Below are positions 1 through 7,883 of a stretch of DNA of 64,000 nt, one piece after another (the first letter of the stretch is position 1; the number at the start of each line of letters is the position of its first letter). The DNA comes from JASLZO01 sp965247995 (GTDB lineage: Bacteria > Chloroflexota > Dehalococcoidia > UBA6926): contig OZ252041.1 of the NCBI GenBank assembly GCA_965247995.1, positions 806,001 to 870,000 of the forward strand. The letters are read 5' to 3'. A model generated the notes under the pieces. It did not search any database. It was given only the letters and a program-made list of their open reading frames with translations, and was not told the origin of the DNA. A program made the position numbers and the translations under genes.

Positions 1-27
1 CGAATGAGTCCCGGACGCCCCGGATGA
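1..27 (+). CDS. C-terminal end of a probable VapB antitoxin (partial)
   Basis: The first 27 bases read as one open frame ending in TGA at 25-27, giving the last eight residues RMSPGRPG of a gene that starts outside the window. The stop overlaps the ATG of the PIN-domain gene in an ATGA arrangement, the usual coupling of antitoxin and toxin in vapBC operons. The identity is inferred from that position alone; too little protein is visible to recognise a fold. Confidence 0.4.
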   Translation, partial: RMSPGRPG

Positions 28-446
28 TCGTCCTCGACACTAACGTCGTTTCGGAGTTGATGCGCCGGACCCCTCAGTCCGAGGTGGTCTCGTGGTTGGA
101 CGATCAGTTGGCAAGCGATTTGTTCGTGACAGCGGTCACGGAGGCGGAGATTCTCACCGGAATCGCGTTGCTGCCTGCGGGAGCGCGCCGAGGGGACCTG
201 GAGGTCGCGGCGACGCACGCGTTCGGGGCGCTGTTTGCGGGCCGGGTCCTACCCTTCGACAGCGAGGCGGCCCGCGCCTACGCGGTGATCGCGGTGGGGC
301 GACGTGCGGCTGGACGTCCGATCCATCAGGCCGACTGCGAGATCGCGGCGATCGCTCGTTCCCGAGGTGCGGCGGTGGCGACGCGGGATGTCGATGACTT
401 CGAGGGGTGCGGCATCGACGTGGTGAACCCTTGGGCGATGCGGTAG
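24..446 (+). CDS. vapC: PIN-domain ribonuclease toxin, VapC family
   Basis: Product of 140 residues, the usual VapC length. It opens with MIVLDTNVVSEL, the PIN-domain strand carrying the first catalytic Asp (D5). It keeps the acidic cluster TEAEILTG near residue 40, and the ADCEIAAIA and ATRDVDDF segments near 103-126 that supply the remaining metal-binding acids. VapC enzymes are Mg2+-dependent endoribonucleases, often cutting tRNA or rRNA, and are held inactive by VapB. The start overlaps the stop of the upstream frame by an ATGA, so translation is probably coupled to the antitoxin. All expected acidic residues look present, so the toxin is probably active. The RNA target cannot be predicted. 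Confidence 0.87.
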   Translation: MIVLDTNVVSELMRRTPQSEVVSWLDDQLASDLFVTAVTEAEILTGIALLPAGARRGDLEVAATHAFGALFAGRVLPFDSEAARAYAVIAVGRRAAGRPIHQADCEIAAIARSRGAAVATRDVDDFEGCGIDVVNPWAMR

Positions 447-591
447 ATGTGCGTTGGTCACCGGGACTGAGGGTTTCGCGGGTTGGGATGGGACTCAGCC
501 ACGGGGAGCCTCGGAGGGCTGGTAGGCTGGCGGGCATTGGAGTGAGCGGACGATTATTCGGCTGCGTTGATGTGAGGATGGGAGCGTTGGC

Positions 592-1074
592 GTGACGACT
601 GAGCGGCGGACGTGGGTGTGCGGGACGTGTGGGCATGAACACACGCCGCGGTGTCCGACGTGCAGCGTGATTATCACGGGGCTGGAAGGCGCCGCGCACC
701 GGTGCAATACGTGCGGGAGCCCACTGACTTACGCGGTGTACCGGTGCCCGGAATGTCAGACGGAGGGCGCGCTGCAGCCGCCACGCGCTGAGATTCAGCG
801 GTTCCGGGGACGCGGGTTGGCGATCATCGGGCTCCAGGGGGCCCGGTTCCTGACGGGTCTGGTCCAGATGGTGGCGCTGTTCACGCTGGCGATCTCGTGC
901 TCGGTGCAGGCGGGAGGCGGGACCTTCTCCGAAGGCACGCCGGCGCCGGGGATGTTGGCGCTAGGCGGGGTGCTGCTGTTTGTGGCGCTGTTGCCGGTGC
1001 AGGTGGTGATTGCCCGGGCGTTGAAGCGGGTGAGCTTTGGGACGGTGGCTCCGGGGGAGCGGCGTCGGGGGTAG
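592..1074 (+). CDS. Zinc-ribbon membrane protein, function unknown
   Basis: A 160-residue protein starting at GTG. The N-terminal 55 residues hold four CxxC pairs (C10/C13, C21/C24, C38/C41, C52/C55), consistent with two zinc ribbons. Two hydrophobic segments follow at about 88-105 and 120-142, so the ribbons are probably cytoplasmic on a small membrane anchor. The histidine phosphatase gene begins four bases downstream, suggesting co-transcription. I do not recognise a named family; double zinc-ribbon membrane proteins of this kind are common and mostly uncharacterised. Confidence 0.7.
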   Translation: MTTERRTWVCGTCGHEHTPRCPTCSVIITGLEGAAHRCNTCGSPLTYAVYRCPECQTEGALQPPRAEIQRFRGRGLAIIGLQGARFLTGLVQMVALFTLAISCSVQAGGGTFSEGTPAPGMLALGGVLLFVALLPVQVVIARALKRVSFGTVAPGERRRG

Positions 1075-1077
1075 GAG

Positions 1078-1650
1078 TTGCGCGATTGGGAGCGCGGCGG
1101 TTTGGGCGGTCGAAACCTGCTGCTCGTGCGGCACTGCCAGTCGGCCGGTCATACGTCGGACGCGCCATTGACGGAAGAGGGGCTCCGGCAAGCTGAGTCG
1201 CTAGCTGAGTTCCTGTCGGAGATGCGAGTCGACGCGATTGCGTGCAGCGCTTACACGAGGGCTCAGCAGAGCATCGGGCCGCTCGCGGAACGCTTGGGAT
1301 TGGCGATCCGTGTCGATCCTCGGCTGAACGAGCGGAGGCTCGCAACGGACCCCGGCGATGGGTGGCGGGACCTGATCCGGGACTCGTTTCGGGACTTGGA
1401 CTTGCGAGCTCCTGGCGGCGAGTCTGGTCGGGAGGTGTTGGACCGCGCCTGGGCCGCGTTGAACGAACTATTGGACGGCCGTTCTCGGTTGCCGGTGGTG
1501 GCGACGCACGGGAACCTGATGGCCTTGGTGTTGAACTCGCTGGACCCGGGCTTCGGTTTCAACGGGTGGGAGGCGCTGTCGAACCCGGACGTTTTTCTGT
1601 TGAATGAGACTGAGCCGGGCCGAATAGGGTTCGAACGGTTGAGAATGTAG
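1078..1650 (+). CDS. Histidine phosphatase family protein (phosphoglycerate mutase-like)
   Basis: The LLLVRHCQS segment is the RHG-type motif of the branch-1 histidine phosphatase superfamily, with Cys replacing the usual Gly. The second catalytic His is in VVATHGNLMALVL near residue 140. The enzyme would dephosphorylate a small phosphorylated substrate through a phosphohistidine; the substrate is not predictable. The longest frame starts at a TTG at 1078, right behind the stop of the zinc-ribbon gene. A second TTG at 1102 has a better-placed purine-rich stretch upstream and leaves the RHC motif near the N-terminus as usual, so it may be the true start. The gene converges on recO. Confidence 0.85.
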   Translation: MRDWERGGLGGRNLLLVRHCQSAGHTSDAPLTEEGLRQAESLAEFLSEMRVDAIACSAYTRAQQSIGPLAERLGLAIRVDPRLNERRLATDPGDGWRDLIRDSFRDLDLRAPGGESGREVLDRAWAALNELLDGRSRLPVVATHGNLMALVLNSLDPGFGFNGWEALSNPDVFLLNETEPGRIGFERLRM

Positions 1651-1739
1651 TGTCCGGGCTCTCGTCAACCAGGAGAGGGTCAGGCCGCTGCTGGCAGCCG
1701 GGTGACGAGGGCTGGCGTTCGTCGATTGCGGGTCGCGAT

Positions 1740-2591
1740 CTAACTGGCGCCTGGGGTGTGGGGACTGCGGAGTTCGTCTAGGAAGGCGGCGGTCTCGAGG
1801 GGGCGTTCGAGGACGGACTGGAGGTACCAGCGGAGGAGGCGTTCGATCTCGTCTGCGGTGCCATTGGTGGTCGCCCAGGTACCGGGGTCGGTGAGGTAGC
1901 CACGGCGCTGGATGACGCGTAGGCCTTCAACGGCCAGGGTCGAGATGGGGCGCAGGCCGACTTGGTCTGGTCCGGTCTCCGAAGCACAGGACTCGCAGAG
2001 GACGCCACCCCACCCTGCGCCGAACGAGAGGCGTTCGTTGTGGTCGAAGGGGCTGCTGCAGGAGACGCACTGATCGAGGACGGGGCGGTAGCCCTCGAGG
2101 TCGAGGACGCCGGTCTCGAACGCGCGCCCGATGAGCTCGGGGTCTTCACCGGCGTTGAGCTTCGTGAGGCCATCGAGGAGGTGGGCGAACAGTGCGGCGT
2201 TGGGTTCGTTCTCTTCCGAGAAGCGTTCGACTAGTTCGGCCATGTGGAGGCCGCGGGTCGCGCCGAGAAGGTCGTCGCGGACGTGTGGGAACGCGGAGAT
2301 TGACTGCGCTTGGGTAACGGTGTCGAGGGACCGGCCGCGGACGAGGAGGATTGAGGTGTGGGTGAGGGGTTCGACGTGACCACCCATGCGGCTCTTGATC
2401 TTGCGGGCGCCGCGGACGCTGGCGCGGAGTTTACCGTGCTCGCGGGTGAAGAGGGTGAGGATGCGGTCGGCTTCGCCGAGGTCGCGGTGGCGAAGGACGA
2501 TGGCCTCGACGCGGTAGAGGGATGCGCGTGAGAGGGAGGAGGGGGAGCGTTGATAGCCGGCGGGCCGGTCAGAGGAGGAGAGGGAAGCCAT
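1740..2591 (-). CDS. recO: DNA repair protein RecO
   Basis: RecO of 283 residues loads RecA onto SSB-coated single-stranded DNA together with RecR (encoded at 4021-4668) in the RecFOR pathway. The N-terminal OB fold is visible at about 25-105 (YRVEAIVLRHRDLGEADRIL and following KGA-like basic loop). A helical domain follows, with a four-cysteine zinc site near 177-205 (CVSCSSPF ... GGVLCESCA), typical of thermophilic and Gram-positive RecO. The start gives about 25 extra residues before the conserved LYRVEA segment, and no better start codon lies between. It is separated from recR by the Fic gene, which looks like an insertion. Confidence 0.93.
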   Translation of the reverse strand: MASLSSSDRPAGYQRSPSSLSRASLYRVEAIVLRHRDLGEADRILTLFTREHGKLRASVRGARKIKSRMGGHVEPLTHTSILLVRGRSLDTVTQAQSISAFPHVRDDLLGATRGLHMAELVERFSEENEPNAALFAHLLDGLTKLNAGEDPELIGRAFETGVLDLEGYRPVLDQCVSCSSPFDHNERLSFGAGWGGVLCESCASETGPDQVGLRPISTLAVEGLRVIQRRGYLTDPGTWATTNGTADEIERLLRWYLQSVLERPLETAAFLDELRSPHTPGAS

Positions 2592-2638
2592 CGCGGTCTA
2601 GCGGGCGACTGATGCGTGAATGAACCGTTGGGCGAACG

Positions 2639-2768
2639 TGCCAAGTTGCATGCCAAATAGCGTGCCAGAGAAGGCGTTCCGCTGGGATGCGCTCTGCCTA
2701 CGATGCAGGAGAACTAGCGGTTTTCCCATTTATGCATGCTGCCAAGTATAGTGTCAAATAACGCGTCA
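2639..2768. repeat. Imperfect direct repeat, two 29-base copies upstream of fic
   Basis: Copies lie at 2639-2667 and 2740-2768 and match at 21 of 29 positions by eye. Each is built from TGYCA-like pentamers about 12 bases apart (TGCCA, TGCCA, TGCCA in the first; TGCCA, TGTCA, CGTCA in the second). The second copy covers a good -10 element (TATAGT) and ends just before the ribosome binding site of the Fic gene. This layout fits operator sites for a repressor of the toxin-like gene. The binding protein is unknown; the Fic protein's own C-terminal winged-helix-like region is a candidate. Confidence 0.6.
2723..2752 (+). promoter_or_regulatory. Putative sigma-70 promoter of the Fic gene
   Basis: TTCCCA at 2723-2728 and TATAGT at 2747-2752 are separated by 18 bases. 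The -10 matches the consensus at five of six positions. Transcription would begin near 2759 and give a short leader before the TTG start at 2784. The -10 lies inside the second copy of the direct repeat, so a protein bound there would block initiation. Confidence 0.45.
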
Positions 2769-2783
2769 TAGAGGAGCGGTGAG

Positions 2784-3995
2784 TTGGATGCCACGACATT
2801 CTGGAGAGATTTCGAATTCGCTTACAGGCTAGCCGCAGAGGGTCTCATTCCGGACCTTATCTCAATCCAAGCTTACCGAGAGGCAGCCACGAACCTCTTC
2901 CTGGCACCGGAATGGCGGGACCAATTGGACCGCTTGAATAGGATGCGGGCCGTCCATGGGACCACCGCGCTGGAAGGGAACCCCCTGTCAGAGGAACAGG
3001 TCTCGGACCAGTTGAGGCTGTCGGACGAAGACCACCGGCCGGGACATCGAGCCTTCACCAGAGAGCAATTGCAAATCGAGAATGCAGATCGGGCGCAGGC
3101 GTGGGTCAAACAGCGCTTCACCCCTGGGGGCGAGCCATTTGACCTCGGTGACCTATTCACCATGCATCGCATGATTACCGAACAATCCGACGAACACAAC
3201 AATATCCCCGGTCAACTACGGACTGCGCGCGTGCGAGTAGGTTCGCTCGACACCGGCGGGGTACACACCGGCGCGCCGCATGAGGGACTCCTTCGCATTA
3301 TGGAAGGATTCGTCGAGTTCACACGCAGCACGCGGTTTCGCCAAGAAAACCCCATCACACAAGCGCTGTTAGCTCATTTTTTCTTAGTGACCATCCACCC
3401 ATTCGGAGACGGCAACGGTAGAGTCTCTCGGCTCTTAGAGGCCGGCATTCTGTATCGGGGCGACTACAACGTGCATGGTTTCTACGGTTTGTCCAATTTT
3501 TTCTATAGAAACCAGGCGAACTACTACACCGTCCTTCAGGAATCCAGACGCAGATATCCGTTCGATGTTACGCCATTCATCGAGTTCGGCATACGAGGGT
3601 TCGGAGATGAGCTCTCCGGTATCAATAATTTCATTAAGACCAAGATGAATCGGTTGCTATACCGGCAGATGCTAGTCGCCAGTTACAACATACGCGTTAG
3701 CGAGCGCAGACGGGCATTGAATGAGCGAGAGTATCAGCTCTTGGACTATCTGCTCAGTGAAACGGAACCTCTCGACCCGTTCTCCGAGATACCGTCGCGA
3801 AGGATCGAATTTAGCGAATTAGTGAATTCTCGTTATGTTCGCACCGCGTATAAGGACGTGACGAGCCGTACTTTTACTAGGGAAGTGTCTCGGTTGGAGG
3901 AGATGGGTTTCATACGACTTGAGAGGGGGAGGGGGAGGGCCGAGTGGATCGTGGAATTGGACTTCGGCGCGATCGCGAAATACCCGATCTCGTAA
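2784..3995 (+). CDS. Fic family protein, probable AMPylating enzyme with built-in inhibitory motif
   Basis: The HPFGDGNGRVSR motif begins at residue 205 and matches the active-site loop HPFx(D/E)GNGR of Fic enzymes, which transfer AMP (or another phosphate-containing group) to Ser, Thr or Tyr side chains. Residues 60-66 (TTALEGN) match the N-terminal inhibitory motif (S/T)xxxE(G/N), with Glu64 expected to block ATP, so this is a class II, self-inhibited Fic with no separate antitoxin. The C-terminal third (about 300-400) looks like a winged helix. The TTG start is chosen because GAGGAG precedes it by a good spacing. Base composition is AT-richer than the recO and recR flanks, which suggests horizontal acquisition. 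Confidence 0.92.
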   Translation: MDATTFWRDFEFAYRLAAEGLIPDLISIQAYREAATNLFLAPEWRDQLDRLNRMRAVHGTTALEGNPLSEEQVSDQLRLSDEDHRPGHRAFTREQLQIENADRAQAWVKQRFTPGGEPFDLGDLFTMHRMITEQSDEHNNIPGQLRTARVRVGSLDTGGVHTGAPHEGLLRIMEGFVEFTRSTRFRQENPITQALLAHFFLVTIHPFGDGNGRVSRLLEAGILYRGDYNVHGFYGLSNFFYRNQANYYTVLQESRRRYPFDVTPFIEFGIRGFGDELSGINNFIKTKMNRLLYRQMLVASYNIRVSERRRALNEREYQLLDYLLSETEPLDPFSEIPSRRIEFSELVNSRYVRTAYKDVTSRTFTREVSRLEEMGFIRLERGRGRAEWIVELDFGAIAKYPIS

Positions 3996-4020
3996 GTCGA
4001 CCCACTGCCGGCCCGGTCGA

Positions 4021-4668
4021 TTAGAACTCCTGGCGGCCTTCGAGGGCGCGGGTGAGAGTGACGATGTCGGCGAATTCGAGGTCGCTGCCGGAGGGGAGGC
4101 CGCGGGCGAGGCGGGTGACGCGCGCGCCGAGGGGGGTGAGGAGACCGCGGAGGTACATGGCGGTGGCTTCGCCCTCGAGGCTGGGATTGGTGGCGACGAT
4201 GATTTCTGGGAAGGGTGGCTGGTCGCTGCCGCGGTCGGGGGAGCCGTCCTCGGTACGGAGCCGTTCGAGGAGCTCTTTGATGCGAAGACGTTCGGGGCCG
4301 ACGCCGTCCATTGGGGATAGGACGCCATGGAGGACGTGGTACCTCCCCCGGAATGCGCCGCTGCGTTCGATGGCTAGGACATCGAGGGGTTCCTCGACGA
4401 TGCAGAGGGTGCTGGGGTCGCGCTCGCGGTCGGCGCATATTGCACAAGGGTCGTCGCGCGTGACGTTCTGGCAGCGGGAGCAGAAGCGGATCTGTTCCGC
4501 CATCTCGAGAATGGCCTCGGCCAGCGCACGCGAATCCTCTTTGGGAGCCCGGATGAGGTGGTACGCAAGCTTCTGCGCGGTCCTGGGTCCGATGCCTGGA
4601 AGCCGGTTGAACTCTTGGATGACCCGGGCGAGAGGTGCGACGGGGGGAAGGTAGTCGGGGGAGGTCAC
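4021..4668 (-). CDS. recR: Recombination mediator protein RecR
   Basis: A full-length RecR (215 residues). It has an N-terminal helix-hairpin-helix (about 12-40, FNRLPGIGPRTAQKLAYHL), a C4 zinc finger (FCSRC ... DPCAIC, about 62-82) and a Toprim domain (CIVEEPLDVLAIERSG; later ATNPSLEGEATAMYL). It closes as a ring on DNA and works with RecO, which is encoded nearby. Translation starts at a GTG overlapping the ybaB stop by four bases, so it is coupled to ybaB. The dnaX-ybaB-recR order is widely conserved in bacteria. Confidence 0.97.
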   Translation of the reverse strand: MTSPDYLPPVAPLARVIQEFNRLPGIGPRTAQKLAYHLIRAPKEDSRALAEAILEMAEQIRFCSRCQNVTRDDPCAICADRERDPSTLCIVEEPLDVLAIERSGAFRGRYHVLHGVLSPMDGVGPERLRIKELLERLRTEDGSPDRGSDQPPFPEIIVATNPSLEGEATAMYLRGLLTPLGARVTRLARGLPSGSDLEFADIVTLTRALEGRQEF

Positions 4669-4967
4669 ATGCCGGGAAGGCCGAGCCCTCCGGTGACGGC
4701 GTTGAGGTGCTTGGCGGCCATAGCCTGTGATTTCTCCATGGCGTCGTTGACGGCGGCGAGCACGACGTCCTGAAGCGTTTCGACGTCGTCCGGGTCGACC
4801 GCCTCGGGCGCGATGCGGATGTCGATGACGTTCTGGTGGCCATCGACGACGACGGCGACTGCTCCGCCGCCAGCGGTGCCTTCGATGGTCTTGCGGCCGA
4901 GCTCTTCCTTGGCCTTGTCGAGCTTGCCCTGGATCTGCTGCATCTGCCGCATCATGTTCCGGTTCAC
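4665..4967 (-). CDS. YbaB/EbfC family nucleoid-associated protein
   Basis: A 100-residue protein with the Met/Gln-rich helical start MMRQMQQIQGKLDKAKEELG and the central strand region AVAVVVDGHQNVIDIRIAPEAV characteristic of the family. Members dimerise and bind DNA with little sequence preference. The GTG at 4967 is taken as start because it overlaps the dnaX stop (GTGA) and gives the family length; the open frame runs further upstream but that part is dnaX sequence in another frame. The stop overlaps the recR start. Confidence 0.93.
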   Translation of the reverse strand: MNRNMMRQMQQIQGKLDKAKEELGRKTIEGTAGGGAVAVVVDGHQNVIDIRIAPEAVDPDDVETLQDVVLAAVNDAMEKSQAMAAKHLNAVTGGLGLPGM

Positions 4968-6766
4968 GGTGTGACCTCCGAACTCGCTGCTTCGGTTGGC
5001 TCGGGGCTGGGGTCGCCCGGCGGTGGACCGTCGTCGTCCTGTTGGTCGCCGTTGGTCTGTTCGACGAGCTTCGCGCCGCGTTGGATGGCGGCGGAGACGA
5101 GATGACCGGACGGCGTGCCGCGCTCGATGCGTTCGCACCGGATCTCGAAGTGTTTGCCGAGCGCCTGAGCGAAGCTCATTTCGACGAGGCGGCGGTATTT
5201 GATGTCCTCGATCTTGCTCTTATGGAAGTCGTGGTAGAAGCCGATGACGAGGGTATCGCCCTCGATGGCGATGGGTTCGGAGGCGGTGCGCAGAAAGGCG
5301 TCGAGGTTGCCGCTGGAGCCGACGCCGCGGAGGCCGTCGACGATCTCTTTCCAACGGGAGCGGATGCTCTCCAGGTCGATGGGGCCGGAGGCGGCGTTGG
5401 CGTTCATGGCCGGGGCGGCCGCGTAGGGTTGTTCCAGCTCGCGAACACCCCGCGTCGTGGCCAGCTGCGGCGGTGGGCTGGGGGCTGCGGTGTCGCTGGC
5501 GTCCGCGTTCGCGGGCGTCGGAGGGGCCGGGTCCGATCGGGGCTCGGGAGTTGGGTCCCTGGGTCTTTGTGATCGCGGTGGCCGCGCCTCTGGTTGGGGC
5601 GCCCGAGGGGGCGTTGACTGGGGCGGGGCCGGGGGCGGGGCGACGTCGGCAGTGGTGGACGGTGCAGTGGTCTGGGTACCGATGGCGTCGAGGTAGATAT
5701 CGGCGAAGGCGATTTCGATGGGCAGGGGGAAGCCACCCGACGGGACGGACAGCGGGGCGACGGTCGCGAGGGCGTTGCGGACCCGTGCGAGGTCGATCTC
5801 GCGGGACATCCGGCGGATGTCTTCGAGCTGGTCGTCCGGCAGGTCGAGGACCTGCTCGGCCCCTGCGCCTACCAGCAATAGGGCGCGGAGCTCATCGATG
5901 AGCTCGACATGGACCTGCTTCATGTCCATGCCGTCCGCCTGGAGTTGACCGAGGCTGGACAGCGCCTCGGCGAGGTCGTTGCGCACCAGCAGCGCTTCGA
6001 TGAGGCCGCGGGCGCGGGTGGAGCCGCCGAGGCCGAGCATCTCGCGAGCGTCCTCGATGGTGGCGCGGGCGCCTGCGGTGAGCACGACCTGTTCGAGGAG
6101 GTTGGATGCGTCTCGGAGGCTGCCGTTCGACGCGCGGACGACGGCGTCCAGGGCGTCGGGGTCGATGCTGAACCCCTCCTCTTGGGCGATGTATCGAAGG
6201 TTTTCCGCGGCGTCCTCGTTCGCGATGCGGCGGAAGTCGAAACGCTGGCAGCGCGAAGCAATGGTCAGGGGCACGCGGTGAGGCTCGGTGGTCGCGAGGA
6301 TGAAGTACGCGTGGGCGGGCGGTTCCTCCAGCGTCTTCAGGAGGGCGTTGAAGGCGGGGGTGGTCATCATGTGGACTTCGTCGATGATGTAGACCTTGGC
6401 GCGCCCGCCGGCAGGGACGAAGTCCACCTTTTCGCGGAGGTCGCGGACTTCGTCGATGCCTCGGTTGGTGGCGGCATCGATCTCGAAGAGGTCCATGTAC
6501 GACCCCGCTGCGATCTCGCGGCAGGCGCTGCATTGGCCGCAGGGTTCGCCCTTTCCGTCGTTCCTCCCGCAGTTGAGGGCTTTGGCGAGGATGCGTGCGG
6601 TGCTGGTCTTGCCGGTGCCGCGCGGCCCGCAGAAGAGATAGGCGTGGCCGACGCGTTCGCGTTCGAGCGCGTTGAGGAGCGTTTGAATGATGGGACCCTG
6701 GCCGACGACCTCCCCGAGGCGCTGAGGCCGCCATTTGCGGTACAGGACTTGCTGCGGACCGGTCAT
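4964..6766 (-). CDS. dnaX: DNA polymerase III subunit gamma/tau
   Basis: Clamp-loader ATPase of about 600 residues. The N-terminal AAA+ module starts at once (VLYRKWRPQRLGEVVGQ). It shows Walker A GPRGTGKT at 47-54, the four-Cys zinc module (C66, C76, C79, C82), Walker B with DEVH at 129-132 and the sensor-1 region TTEPHRVP. A Pro-rich linker (about 370-460) precedes the C-terminal domain that contacts polymerase alpha in tau. The ATG at 6766 overlaps the ybeY stop (ATGA), which decides the start even though the frame is open further upstream. I saw no obvious slippery sequence for a short gamma form. Confidence 0.96.
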   Translation of the reverse strand: MTGPQQVLYRKWRPQRLGEVVGQGPIIQTLLNALERERVGHAYLFCGPRGTGKTSTARILAKALNCGRNDGKGEPCGQCSACREIAAGSYMDLFEIDAATNRGIDEVRDLREKVDFVPAGGRAKVYIIDEVHMMTTPAFNALLKTLEEPPAHAYFILATTEPHRVPLTIASRCQRFDFRRIANEDAAENLRYIAQEEGFSIDPDALDAVVRASNGSLRDASNLLEQVVLTAGARATIEDAREMLGLGGSTRARGLIEALLVRNDLAEALSSLGQLQADGMDMKQVHVELIDELRALLLVGAGAEQVLDLPDDQLEDIRRMSREIDLARVRNALATVAPLSVPSGGFPLPIEIAFADIYLDAIGTQTTAPSTTADVAPPPAPPQSTPPRAPQPEARPPRSQRPRDPTPEPRSDPAPPTPANADASDTAAPSPPPQLATTRGVRELEQPYAAAPAMNANAASGPIDLESIRSRWKEIVDGLRGVGSSGNLDAFLRTASEPIAIEGDTLVIGFYHDFHKSKIEDIKYRRLVEMSFAQALGKHFEIRCERIERGTPSGHLVSAAIQRGAKLVEQTNGDQQDDDGPPPGDPSPEPTEAASSEVTP

Positions 6767-7305
6767 TGGATGGGCCCGGTATGGTGGGCGTCGTCGGATC
6801 CTGCGTGCAGGCCGTGTGCGGGAAGGGTTCCTGTCGCGGCGAGCAGCGACTCTTCCAGGCGGCGCATGACCGCGGCGTCGTCCGGCTCTTGGTGGTCGTG
6901 GCCGAGCAGATGGAGCGTGCCGTGGACGATCAGGTGTGCGGCCTCGTCTTGGAGGGAGTGGCGGAGTTCGCGGGCCTGCCGTGTGGCCTGTGGAATGGAG
7001 ACGGCGATTTGCCCGATGTCGCTCCACCCTCGCGTTGTCGCCGGGAAGCCGGTGTCGTCGGCTCCGTCGACGGCGGGGAACGAGAGGACGTCAGTCGTCG
7101 AGTCCATGGACAGGTACGCTGCGTTCAATTGCTGAACGGTGTCGTCGCCGGCAAGCAGCACCTCCACCCGGCTGCGCTGTGGCACGTTCTGGGTAGCGAG
7201 GACGCTTCGAACGAGCTCACGGACCCATCGTTGTGAGAGGCGCCGCTGTTGTGAGTCTTCGACGATGACGCTGACTCGATACGCGGCCGCGATCGCGTTC
7301 CCCAC
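6763..7305 (-). CDS. ybeY: Endoribonuclease YbeY (rRNA maturation factor)
   Basis: The zinc-binding signature HGTLHLLGHDH supplies H128, H132 and H138 and is diagnostic of YbeY, which takes part in 16S rRNA 3'-end processing and ribosome quality control. Length is 180 residues, with the family's N-terminal alpha/beta part intact (AYLSMDSTTDVLSFP). It starts at GTG and overlaps dnaX by four bases at its end, making it the first gene of the ybeY-dnaX-ybaB-recR run. Confidence 0.96.
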   Translation of the reverse strand: MGNAIAAAYRVSVIVEDSQQRRLSQRWVRELVRSVLATQNVPQRSRVEVLLAGDDTVQQLNAAYLSMDSTTDVLSFPAVDGADDTGFPATTRGWSDIGQIAVSIPQATRQARELRHSLQDEAAHLIVHGTLHLLGHDHQEPDDAAVMRRLEESLLAATGTLPAHGLHAGSDDAHHTGPIQ

Positions 7306-7384
7306 CTGAATCCCCTTGGCTTACGGGCAATGATACTGCGGTGCTGGCGGCCCACTCAAGGCGAGCGAGGCGCGTGTTGGGTGG

Positions 7385-7879
7385 CTATTCGGGGTCGGTA
7401 GATGGTTTCCGGCGGGACTGGAGGAGGCGGAAGGCCGAGTCGCCGAGGAAGGCCCAGCACCAGGTAGCCAGGTAGATGAGTGGGCCGAGGACCGCGAATT
7501 CCTGGAACACCTCGATGGCACTGCCGATGGTGAAGGGGCCAAGGACTCCGAAGATGTGGAAAGGGATTCCGCGGACTATGTTCGTCCCGGCGATAGAGAC
7601 GGCGGCTGCGGCTAGGGCAACGACGATCGCGCCACCCGCTAGGAAGGGCAGGTTTCCGTCGGCCACGATCGGGATAGCCACCCGGAGGACGACGCCGCTG
7701 ATGCCGAACGCGAAGAGCGTTAGGGCGACAGCGAAGATGGCGCCCATACCGACCAACACGCGGTTCATCGTGGGTGAGATCTGCCGTTCGGCGGGGCCGG
7801 AACGTGACTCTCCGCCGGTCGTGCGCCGGTGGCCCCTACGCCGCTCACGGCCACCGCCCGGTCCGCGTCTCGTGCTCAC
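7385..7879 (-). CDS. Small integral membrane protein, function unknown
   Basis: A 164-residue product with an Arg/Gly-rich N-terminal 37 residues and then four hydrophobic segments (about 40-62, 72-95, 100-122 and 128-150). Its GTG start is four bases after the stop of the UbiA-family gene, so the two are probably translated from one message. A second start at the Met of MNRVLVG would remove the basic extension. I recognise no family. The location suggests a role with the prenyl-linked sugar pathway, but this is only context. Confidence 0.6.
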   Translation of the reverse strand: MSTRRGPGGGRERRRGHRRTTGGESRSGPAERQISPTMNRVLVGMGAIFAVALTLFAFGISGVVLRVAIPIVADGNLPFLAGGAIVVALAAAAVSIAGTNIVRGIPFHIFGVLGPFTIGSAIEVFQEFAVLGPLIYLATWCWAFLGDSAFRLLQSRRKPSTDPE

Positions 7880-7883
7880 GCGT

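Noticed and set aside
5909..7135. A 408-codon + strand frame over dnaX and ybeY
   Set aside because: Runs antisense to two unmistakable genes and has no motif of its own.
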